Shown here: positions 12,703 to 18,622 of the stretch, piece after piece | Position numbering within the stretch: the first letter of the stretch is position 1 | Layout of the letters: each line of letters starts with the position of its first letter | NCBI GenBank assembly: GCA_003446315.1 | Contig: DMBA01000275.1 | Span: 1 to 18,622, forward strand | DNA from: Ruminococcus sp. | Lineage (GTDB): Bacteria > Bacillota > Clostridia > Oscillospirales > Ruminococcaceae | Length of the DNA: 18,622 bases | Direction: 5' to 3' | Translations under genes and position numbers: made by a program | The notes under the pieces: generated by a model | The model's input: only the letters and a program-made list of their open reading frames with translations | Told to the model about the DNA's origin: nothing | Database searches by the model: none

Positions 12703-13353
12703 TCAGGTACGCTTCCGCATATTTTCGTCACGGCGTGTATCATCCCGGCGGCTGCCAAATGTATTCTGTGCAGAGGCATCTGCCGCAGGTGCAGCGGTTT
12801 CTGCCGCAGCGGGTGCAGATTCAGCGGGTGCAGACTGCTGTGCCGGTTCTGCCGCAGCTTCGCTTTCCTCGCTGTTCTCATCCGGCAGCGCAGAGATCAG
12901 CTCAAGATGCTCTTTATACATATCAAAGAGGGAGCGTTTGAAATCTGCGACCTGTTTCTGTGTCTCAACAAGATGTGCATGCTCTTTTTCGAGCTGTGCG
13001 GTCACGCGGGCGAGCTGTTCTTCGGAGCTCAGCAGTGCTTCGGATTTTACGGAATCCACAGATGCTCTTGCTTCTGCTTCGATCTTCGCTGCTTTTTCCT
13101 CAGCCTCTGCGACCACCTGCCGTGCCTGCTTTTGTGCAAGCAGCAGCGCATTTTTCAGGTCTTCCTCAGAATCCTTATATTCCCGCACTTTATCTGCGAG
13201 AAGCTGGATTTTCTCATTCGAATCATCCAGTTCCTGCTGCATCATGCGCAGATCATTTTCGATCTGCGAGAGGAAGGAATCGACCTCCTCCGGACTGTAG
13301 CCAAATTTGACCTTCTCGAATTTCTTCTTCTGAATCTCTTTCGCTGTAATCAT
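12703..13353 (-). CDS. divIVA: Cell division / polarity protein DivIVA
   Basis: The 216-residue protein has the N-terminal DivIVA domain that recognises curved membrane. It begins MITAKEIQKKKFEKVKFGYSPEEVDSFL, close to the classic F-x-x-x-x-x-GY-x-x-x-EVD-x-FL pattern. A long coiled coil with heptads covers about residues 28-160. The tail is Ala/Pro/Glu/Ser-rich, followed by the basic end RRDDTRRDENMRKRT. The protein collects at poles and septa and recruits division or wall-synthesis partners. The ATG at 13353 has AAGGAG 10 nt upstream. It follows sepF by 31 nt. The ylmG and ylmH genes that usually lie between sepF and divIVA are missing here. Confidence 0.94.
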   Translation of the reverse strand: MITAKEIQKKKFEKVKFGYSPEEVDSFLSQIENDLRMMQQELDDSNEKIQLLADKVREYKDSEEDLKNALLLAQKQARQVVAEAEEKAAKIEAEARASVDSVKSEALLSSEEQLARVTAQLEKEHAHLVETQKQVADFKRSLFDMYKEHLELISALPDENSEESEAAAEPAQQSAPAESAPAAAETAAPAADASAQNTFGSRRDDTRRDENMRKRT

Positions 13354-13384
13354 TTCGGGCTTCTCCTTCCTGCCTGGGGGGTTC

Positions 13385-13933
13385 TTACATAATCACGCCG
13401 TTCGTTTCCAATTCATTCACAAGGTCTTCACCGATAAAGCCAACGTTATAAGGTGTGATGATATAAGTGAGATTTGCAACGGGCTTCAGGCTGCCGCCGT
13501 TTGCATATGCAACGCCAACGAGGAAATCAATGATGCGGCGCTTATTTTCTGCCGATGCGGTTTCGAGGTTCAGAACAACGGTCTTCTTCGAAATCAGGTG
13601 ATCGGCGATCTGTTTTGCATCTGTAAAGACTTCCGGCTTCACGAGCACGACCTGAAGCTGTGCTGTTGCCTGGATATTCACGACCTTATTATCGCGCTTG
13701 GGCTGATACTCAGGCTGTTCCGGTCTGTATGATTCACGAAGCGGGGAAGGCTCACGGAACTCGCGTGCAGAGGTATCCTCCTCCGGCTCCCGTTCCCGTT
13801 CCCGATAGCTTTGGACTGCCTCACGGGGTTCTCTGCGCTCACGCGGTTCTCTCTGTTCACGCACCGGCTCCATATCGTAGACATCTTCCTCTTGCGGTGC
13901 GAAGAAATCGCGGATGCTGTCAAATACTTTCAT
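13385..13933 (-). CDS. sepF: Cell division protein SepF
   Basis: The 182-residue protein has three parts. Residues 1-11 (MKVFDSIRDFF) form the amphipathic membrane-anchoring helix. Residues 12-82 are a linker rich in Arg, Glu and Pro, with repeats like REPRERREPRE. Residues 83-182 are the SepF core, with VVLVKPEVFTDAKQIADHL, KKTVVLNLE, RRIIDFLVGVAYANGG and ITPYNVGFIGED. SepF binds the C-terminus of FtsZ, forms rings and tethers the Z-ring to the membrane. The linker is long and highly charged compared with the Bacillus protein. AAGGAG lies about 8 nt upstream of the ATG at 13933. It sits between yggS and divIVA, as in many Firmicutes. Confidence 0.95.
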   Translation of the reverse strand: MKVFDSIRDFFAPQEEDVYDMEPVREQREPRERREPREAVQSYREREREPEEDTSAREFREPSPLRESYRPEQPEYQPKRDNKVVNIQATAQLQVVLVKPEVFTDAKQIADHLISKKTVVLNLETASAENKRRIIDFLVGVAYANGGSLKPVANLTYIITPYNVGFIGEDLVNELETNGVIM

Positions 13934-14004
13934 CTGGATTCTCCTTTTCTATCTATTGAAATGTTTCGGACACACGCTTTCAAACGGCGTAACAACGGGC
14001 ACGA

Positions 14005-14736
14005 TCAGACTGCCTTCGGGGGATAATACCGCGCACCGAACAATGCACTTCCGATCCTGACGATCGTTGCGCCGTGCCGCACTGCTGCGGCATAGTCACC
14101 GGACATGCCCATTGAAAGGACATGCATCGGTGTGATCTGCTGCATCTGCTCAAAGAGTGTCTGCATCTGTGCAAACACACGGTTTTGCTCTGCCGCATCC
14201 GTCATGGGCGGCGGTATGGTCATCAGACCGTCGATCCGCAGATGCGGAAGCACACGGACTGCTTCGAGAAGCTGCGGGAGCGCATCGGGTGAAACGCCGG
14301 ATTTTGAGCACTCGCCGCCGATATTCACTTCCAGCAGTACCGGCATCACTGTTCCGATCTGTGCCGCAGCCTTACTGACCGCTTCGGCAAGATGCAGGCT
14401 GTCCACAGAATGGATCAGCGTGACCTTGTCAATAATTTGCTTTACTTTATTGGTTTGCAGATGTCCGATAAACTGCACCTCTGCATTTTCACGGTACAGT
14501 TCTCTTTTGGAAAGGAACTCCTGCACACGATTCTCACCGAGAACATGCACACCGGCATCCACAGCGGCGTTAATGAGATCGGGCGAAACGGTTTTCGTCA
14601 CTGCCATCAGCGTCACATCATCTGCATTCCTGCCGCATTCTGCGCATGCTGCCGCAATATTCTTCCGAATGTCATCGAGTCTTTGCAGCATTTCGGATTT
14701 CTGCACTTCCGTGCAGGGGGAGAAATCAGCCGCCAT
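14005..14736 (-). CDS. yggS: YggS-family PLP-binding protein
   Basis: The 243-residue protein is a PLP homeostasis protein (YggS/YlmE/PROSC family). Lys48 in LMAVTKTVSP would carry the cofactor. Other family motifs are LGENRVQEF, FIGHLQTNKVK, IHSVDSLHLA, VNIGGECSKSG, GLMTIPPP and LSMGMSGDY, then IVRIGSALFG. Members bind PLP without known catalysis and help balance vitamin B6 and amino-acid metabolism. The ATG at 14736 is supported by AAAGGGG about 9 nt upstream. It overlaps the end of the HlyD-like gene by 11 nt, so translation is probably coupled. The yggS-sepF-divIVA order is the standard Firmicute arrangement. Confidence 0.95.
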   Translation of the reverse strand: MAADFSPCTEVQKSEMLQRLDDIRKNIAAACAECGRNADDVTLMAVTKTVSPDLINAAVDAGVHVLGENRVQEFLSKRELYRENAEVQFIGHLQTNKVKQIIDKVTLIHSVDSLHLAEAVSKAAAQIGTVMPVLLEVNIGGECSKSGVSPDALPQLLEAVRVLPHLRIDGLMTIPPPMTDAAEQNRVFAQMQTLFEQMQQITPMHVLSMGMSGDYAAAVRHGATIVRIGSALFGARYYPPKAV

Positions 14737-15976
14737 CTGCCATCACCCCTTTCACGATAATATCATCATAGAGAGAAACGAATCCGCTTCCCGCATCCAT
14801 AGAAGACAGATAATAATTATCGTCCTCATAGATCACATCGACTCTGCGGAACTCCGCAGATTCTCCGACAAGCACATACACACCCATACAGTTTGTATTT
14901 TCGGTGGTCACATTTCCGTCCTCATCCTTGACCTCGACCGGCAGATTTTTGAAGCGGATCGCCGATCGCGGCACACGGATGCCTTCCACGGTATCGCGCA
15001 CGATCTCGACACGTTCTGTGCGGTGCTGCACGACATCGCGTGACATCTGGTCACAGCGGAAAATGGCTTGCGTCTGGGTTATATCACCGGTGGAAACGAG
15101 GGAAACGACCTTCACGCGCAAACTGCGGGAAAGCGATTCCAGCCGAACGGTTGCCATATCGTCCTCTGAAAGGCGGAGCTTGGTATTATCGAACACGCCG
15201 ACTATATACCATGCATAATCATCCACCAGTTTTCCGATGGCATTATCATCGCGGCTGTCGGTACCCTCATCGGTCACAGCCGCAATTTGTTCGGCGGTGA
15301 GCTGTCTCACACCGTCTGTTGTCAGCACATCCTCATAGCCGTCGACATAGCTGATAAAATAGGCACTTTTCTTTGCATAGATCGTTTTTTCCGGTGTTGT
15401 TTTCTGCCGGTTGAGTCTTGCGATCTCGTCTTCCAGTGCCACGATCCGGTCGTGATAATCCACACTGGAATCGGTAATTTTGCCGTATGTATTCATCAGC
15501 AGCGTCATATCCTGCTTGGCAGAATTCATTGCCGTCATCTCACCGCGTTCCCGCAGGCGAATCAGCGACTTATAATTTTCCTCGATCAGCTCTGCGATAT
15601 TGGCAGGCTGGGCATTTTCGCTGGTACCGGGGTTTTCGATGCGGTTGAGCATTGCAAGCTCGTCTTCTTTTTCAGCGATTTTTTTGCGCAGGTCGATCTG
15701 TTCCTCATTGGAATAGACCTCTGCGATCACGCTGCCGATGCCGAGCTTTTCGCCGTCATCCACGCAATAGCGCAGTGCGCCCGCACCCGAATAGGTTTCA
15801 ACGGATTCATTGCGCACATAGACCCCTTGAAAATTAGAAATATCACTGACCTCATAATAAATGGCAGTTTCCGTTTCATAATCCGTAAAGAACAGATGAT
15901 AGAAAATGCTCATGGCCAGAACAACAGCGAACGCCAGCAGCAGGATCTTGAGGATTCGCGTTGTGATTTCATTCAT
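14726..15976 (-). CDS. HlyD-like membrane-anchored protein of the division cluster
   Basis: The 416-residue protein has one membrane segment (about residues 8-30) and a large extracellular part. A lipoyl-like half motif is visible at 66-91 (GALRYCVDDGEKLGIGSVIAEV). A coiled-coil region, broken by a linker, covers about 91-200, and a beta-rich C-terminal half includes GIRVPRSAIRF. This is the outline of an HlyD-type membrane-fusion protein, although there is no ABC transporter or RND pump nearby. Similar proteins are, as I recall, often annotated beside yggS-sepF in clostridia. The setting suggests an envelope or division role, which is inference. It starts 4 nt after hfq with a weak ribosome binding site inside the hfq tail, and its end overlaps yggS by 11 nt. 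Confidence 0.75.
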   Translation of the reverse strand: MNEITTRILKILLLAFAVVLAMSIFYHLFFTDYETETAIYYEVSDISNFQGVYVRNESVETYSGAGALRYCVDDGEKLGIGSVIAEVYSNEEQIDLRKKIAEKEDELAMLNRIENPGTSENAQPANIAELIEENYKSLIRLRERGEMTAMNSAKQDMTLLMNTYGKITDSSVDYHDRIVALEDEIARLNRQKTTPEKTIYAKKSAYFISYVDGYEDVLTTDGVRQLTAEQIAAVTDEGTDSRDDNAIGKLVDDYAWYIVGVFDNTKLRLSEDDMATVRLESLSRSLRVKVVSLVSTGDITQTQAIFRCDQMSRDVVQHRTERVEIVRDTVEGIRVPRSAIRFKNLPVEVKDEDGNVTTENTNCMGVYVLVGESAEFRRVDVIYEDDNYYLSSMDAGSGFVSLYDDIIVKGVMADGG

Positions 15977-15980
15977 TTAT

Positions 15981-16232
15981 TTATTCCGCATCCTCACGCT
16001 GTTCCATGGCATCGAGAATCGAGATCGGTCTTGCAGGAACGATGGTTGAAATCGCATGCTTATAAACAAGCTGCTGTCTGCCGTCCGTTTCAAGGATCAC
16101 GATAAACTGATCGAAACCGCGGATGATACCCTTGAACTGGTAGCCGTTGGTCAGAAAGATGGTCAGCGGCAAGCGTTCTTTGCGTGCCTGGTTGAGAAAA
16201 ACGTCCTGTAAATTCAAGCCCTTGTTGGTCAT
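15981..16232 (-). CDS. hfq: RNA chaperone Hfq
   Basis: The 83-residue protein is a bacterial Sm protein that forms hexameric rings and binds small RNAs and mRNAs. The N-terminus [20 protein letters not shown] and Sm1 ([20 protein letters not shown]) are standard. Sm2 carries YKHAIST, with the His of the KH motif at 59. The tail is short and acidic, as in Gram-positive Hfq. The ATG at 16232 was chosen because a predicted promoter would start transcription near 16248, too late for the upstream in-frame starts. The gene follows miaA, the widespread miaA-hfq arrangement, and precedes the HlyD-like gene by 4 nt. Confidence 0.95.
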   Translation of the reverse strand: MTNKGLNLQDVFLNQARKERLPLTIFLTNGYQFKGIIRGFDQFIVILETDGRQQLVYKHAISTIVPARPISILDAMEQREDAE

Positions 16233-16254
16233 AGTGAATTGCCTCATTTCTTTC

Positions 16255-16282
16255 ATTATATCATTTTGCCTGACTGTGTCGC
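16255..16282 (-). promoter_or_regulatory. Proximal hfq promoter (extended -10)
   Basis: TGATATAAT (16255-16263, minus strand) is a TGn-extended -10. GCGACA (16277-16282), 16 bp upstream, matches four of six -35 bases. The start near 16248 gives a leader of about 15 nt before the hfq ATG. Confidence 0.55.
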
Positions 16283-16319
16283 TGCGCACACTTCACCCGT
16301 GAACAACTACACATCTTAT

Positions 16320-16328
16320 ATTATATCA
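16320..16328 (-). promoter_or_regulatory. Distal hfq -10 element overlapping the miaA stop codon
   Basis: A second identical TGATATAAT lies 65 bp upstream of the proximal one. Its TGA is the miaA stop codon. No good -35 box is visible, so it depends on the extended -10. It could give an hfq transcript with an 80-nt leader. Confidence 0.4.
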
Positions 16329-17270
16329 CAACGCGCCCCATTTCGCTATCATTTTTTGGGATATTTCAAAATTTCCGCACTTAACACAATTCTGACTAAA
16401 ATCAATCCAGTTGATTTGTTGATTTCGACGAAACCATGTTCCTTGCCGTTTGGCATACCGGCATGTTTCCTGTTTGATGCGGGCAATGGCATTCTCAAAG
16501 GTATCGGTATTTTGCAGCCACGGCAGCAATTCTTTATATCCGATCGCCATTGCAGCGGTGGTGCGTCTTCTGCCGCTTTCGTATTCTTCCCGCACTTCCG
16601 CAGCAAGCCCTGCTTCCACCATCTGATCGACGCGCAGCCGGATGCGTTCATATTGCTGTTCGCGGTCTTCAAACCGGATCCCGATGCGCAGGATATTCCA
16701 TTCCGGCGGCACGGCGCGGCTGCGTCTTGCGTGCTCAGAAAGCGGAATACCGGTCAATTCATACACTTCCAGTGCCCGGATGATCCGACGCAGGTTGTTT
16801 TCATGCAGTTTTTCTGCGGATTCCGGATCACATGCCATGAGGCGCTCCCGCATTGCGGTTCTGCCGAGCGTTTCTGCCTCTTGATTGAGTCGCGCACGGA
16901 GTGCGGCATCTGCGGGAATATCCGGAAACTGAATGTTATCCAGCAGCGAATCCACATAAAGCCCCGTGCCGCCGACCAATACCGGCAGCTTGTTTTTTGC
17001 GTGGATCTCCTTGATTTTTGCGCGTGCCATCTCCACATATTCCGCAACCGAACAGCTCTGATCCGGCGGCAGTACGCTGATCAGATGATGCGGGATGCCA
17101 TGCATCTCCTCAGCCGTCGGTTTGGCAGTTGCGATATCCAGACCCTGATAGATCTGCATGGAATCTGCCGAAACGACCTCTCCGCCGTAAGCCTCTGCAA
17201 TTGCGATCCCGAGCGCCGTTTTGCCGGATGCAGTCGCCCCGACAACAGCAATAATGGGCGGTTTTTCCAC
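16326..17270 (-). CDS. miaA: tRNA dimethylallyltransferase
   Basis: The 314-residue enzyme adds a dimethylallyl group to A37 of tRNAs that read codons beginning with U. The P-loop GATASGKT is at 11-18. It is followed by SADSMQIYQGLDIATAKP, HHLISV, PVLVGGTGLYVDSLL, RRIIRALEVYELTG, AIGYKELLPWL and the C-terminal ETCRYAKRQGTWFRR. All are family signatures. The GTG at 17270 was chosen because AAAAGGGG lies 7 nt upstream and the protein then starts just before the P-loop; a TTG ten codons earlier has no such signal. It sits between the GNAT gene (36-nt gap) and hfq, in the mutL-miaA-hfq order common in bacteria. Confidence 0.95.
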   Translation of the reverse strand: MEKPPIIAVVGATASGKTALGIAIAEAYGGEVVSADSMQIYQGLDIATAKPTAEEMHGIPHHLISVLPPDQSCSVAEYVEMARAKIKEIHAKNKLPVLVGGTGLYVDSLLDNIQFPDIPADAALRARLNQEAETLGRTAMRERLMACDPESAEKLHENNLRRIIRALEVYELTGIPLSEHARRSRAVPPEWNILRIGIRFEDREQQYERIRLRVDQMVEAGLAAEVREEYESGRRRTTAAMAIGYKELLPWLQNTDTFENAIARIKQETCRYAKRQGTWFRRNQQINWIDFSQNCVKCGNFEISQKMIAKWGAL

Positions 17271-17306
17271 TTTTTTACCCCTTTTCGTCCGGAAAATCAA
17301 AAAGTC

Positions 17307-17804
17307 TTAAAGAACCTTATAATAAGGGCAAATATTGACAAATTCGCCCGATTTCATGCGAAAACCGCCCTCAATCGTCCCAAGTCGGCGAAATCCGAGC
17401 CGTTCATACAGGTGCCGCGCATGCACGTTGCTCTCCACAACCGCATTGAATTGCAGCACCCGAAAGCCGTGCCGTTTGCCCTGTTCCAGACAATCCTGCA
17501 CAAGCTGCGCCCCGATATGTCTGCCGCGCATCTTGCTGCTGACGGCATAGCTTGCATTGCAGATGTGCCCGCAGCGTCCGACATTGTTCGGGTGCAGGAT
17601 ATAAAGCCCGCAGATCCGTCCGTTTTCCTCTGCAACGGCAGTATAGGTCTGGGATGCAAAGAATGCCGCACCGGTTTCCGCTGTCAGCAATTCTTCCTGC
17701 GGAAACGCAATGCCTTCTTCCACGATCTCATTCCAAATCTCCAGCATCTGCTGCAAATCTGCATCCTGATATGCACGAACCACAACCGTGTCAGATGATT
17801 TCAC
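17307..17804 (-). CDS. GNAT-family N-acetyltransferase
   Basis: The 165-residue protein is a single GNAT domain. It starts VVRAYQDADLQQMLEIWNEIV and has a central strand pair AVAEENGRICGLYIL. The acetyl-CoA pyrophosphate loop RGRHIGA is at 93-99, and the C-terminal motif NVHARHLYERLGFRRLGT (126-143) is characteristic. The acceptor substrate is not readable; it belongs to the broad set of small-molecule or peptide acetyltransferases. It is inserted between mutL (17-nt gap) and miaA (36-nt gap), where most relatives have the two genes adjacent, so it is probably co-transcribed with them. The start at 17804 has GGAG rather far upstream (about 14 nt), so translation may be weak or coupled to mutL. 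Confidence 0.86.
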   Translation of the reverse strand: MKSSDTVVVRAYQDADLQQMLEIWNEIVEEGIAFPQEELLTAETGAAFFASQTYTAVAEENGRICGLYILHPNNVGRCGHICNASYAVSSKMRGRHIGAQLVQDCLEQGKRHGFRVLQFNAVVESNVHARHLYERLGFRRLGTIEGGFRMKSGEFVNICPYYKVL

Positions 17805-17821
17805 TAAAAAACACTCCCTGC

Positions 17822-18622
17822 TTAATTCTGAATACGCTTAAATTGCTTTTCAATCTGGTATTTTGACAGCAGAAACATGACCGGTCTGCCATGCGGACAA
17901 TGCCGGATCCGGTCGTTTTCCCAGACCTGCACCGCCAGCGACTGCAATTCTTCCAGTGTATTATGGTCACCGGCGCGGATCGCCGCTTTGCACGCAAGAT
18001 CATGGAACATGTCATCCAGCAAATGCAGATCCGGCTGCGCATGATGCTTCCGGCAGTTGGCTGCAAGATCTGCTGCGATCTGATCGAGGTCAAGCTCTGC
18101 GCAGGAAAGCGGCACGCCTGTCATCTGCACGACCGGTGCATTGCTGAAATCAAACGTAAATCCGCATTTTTCAAGCGTATCTTCCAGCTCCTGCAATGCG
18201 CTGATCTCATCTGCCGTGAGCAAGACCTGCACCGGTTTTAAGAGCGTCTGACGGTCTTTGCACTCCCGCGTCCGGAAACGCTCAAACAAAATGCGCTCAT
18301 GTGCTGCATGCTTGTCGATCATGACAAATTGCTCGCCTGCTTCCGCCAGCACATAATTATTGAACAGCTCCCCGACCACCTTGATCGACGCACGCCGCAC
18401 CGCGGAAAGCACCTGATTGCGTGCTTCCGGCGCAACCGGCAATTCATCCGGGATCGGGACAGCAGCCGTCTTTTCCGGCTCCGGTGCAGCACCCGCAGCG
18501 ATCGGTTCTGCCGCTTCCGGCTCCATCACCGGCGGTTCTGCGGGCGGCGGGGGCACAGGTGCCTGCGCTGTCAGGGACGGAAACGCTTTCAGTGCCTCAG
18601 AGATCGCAGAGGGCTGCGGTGC
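17822..18622 (-). CDS. mutL: DNA mismatch repair protein MutL, C-terminal part (truncated by window edge)
   Basis: The frame is open to the window edge, so about 266 C-terminal residues are seen. It starts in the Pro/Ala/Glu-rich linker that joins the N-terminal ATPase to the dimerisation domain. The C-terminal domain carries the endonuclease motifs: DKHAAHERILFE (D-x-HA-x2-E-x4-E), ACKAAIRAGD, CPHGRPV and a closing FKR. This places it in the MutL group that nicks DNA itself, as in bacteria lacking MutH. Two positions vary from the consensus I recall: Lys for Gln in DQHA, and ACK for ACR. The beta-clamp-binding motif was not located with confidence. The gene continues beyond 18622 and its start and ATPase domain are not visible. 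It is followed by GNAT-miaA-hfq. Confidence 0.95.
   Translation of the reverse strand, partial: APQPSAISEALKAFPSLTAQAPVPPPPAEPPVMEPEAAEPIAAGAAPEPEKTAAVPIPDELPVAPEARNQVLSAVRRASIKVVGELFNNYVLAEAGEQFVMIDKHAAHERILFERFRTRECKDRQTLLKPVQVLLTADEISALQELEDTLEKCGFTFDFSNAPVVQMTGVPLSCAELDLDQIAADLAANCRKHHAQPDLHLLDDMFHDLACKAAIRAGDHNTLEELQSLAVQVWENDRIRHCPHGRPVMFLLSKYQIEKQFKRIQN

Noticed and set aside
15287..16105. 272-codon plus-strand frame opposite the HlyD-like gene and hfq
   Set aside because: It is antisense to well-supported genes and has no start signal or family motif.
16239..17798. 519-codon plus-strand frame opposite miaA and the GNAT gene
   Set aside because: Despite its length it is the mirror of two genes with clear family motifs, and its composition (rich in Cys, His, Phe and Arg) is typical of antisense translation.

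Overview
The window looks like chromosomal DNA from a Gram-positive Firmicute of the Ruminococcus / Oscillospiraceae type. The evidence is a mid-GC genome with strong AAGGAG-type ribosome binding sites, a T-box leader, a clostridial-type phosphatidylserine synthase, a SepF-DivIVA division cluster and a MutL endonuclease C-terminus. The genus is inferred from gene content and style, not demonstrated. I found no tRNA, rRNA, CRISPR array, transposase or prophage gene.

Layout. Bases 1-262 hold a run of short perfect hairpins that looks like a dispersed non-coding repeat. A membrane-tethered XRE-type regulator (263-865, minus) diverges from an ilvB-ilvN-DUF815 ATPase operon (1421-4822, plus). That operon has a perfect-consensus promoter and a T-box leader with its own terminator, so it should respond to uncharged tRNA. 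tatD (4829-5608, minus) converges on the operon. A secreted Cys-rich leucine-rich-repeat lipoprotein (5804-7057, plus) has an extended -10 promoter and an intrinsic terminator inside its 5' leader.

From 7194 to the end every gene is on the minus strand and almost all are housekeeping. Read in transcription order from the right edge: mutL (partial), a GNAT acetyltransferase, miaA, hfq, an HlyD-like membrane protein, yggS, sepF and divIVA, closed by a hairpin terminator near 12634-12677. Next come lspA-rluD-NUDIX, with an 8-nt overlap between lspA and rluD. Then pssA-psd-small membrane protein, with its own promoter and a strong terminator at about 8280-8316. Last is mreB/mbl, whose promoter overlaps that terminator.

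How the genes work together. The minus-strand block combines DNA and tRNA maintenance (MutL, MiaA, RluD), post-transcriptional control (Hfq), septum and polar growth (SepF, DivIVA), rod shape (MreB/Mbl), lipoprotein processing (LspA) and phosphatidylethanolamine synthesis (PssA then Psd). LspA would process the lipoprotein encoded in the same window. IlvB and IlvN form acetohydroxyacid synthase for branched-chain amino acids.

I see no clear new defence or mobile system. The best candidates for new biology are the HlyD-like protein embedded in the division cluster, the divergent DUF815 ATPase co-transcribed with ilvBN, the leader terminator ahead of the LRR lipoprotein, the multi-hairpin repeat at the left edge, and the unusual T-box specifier region.
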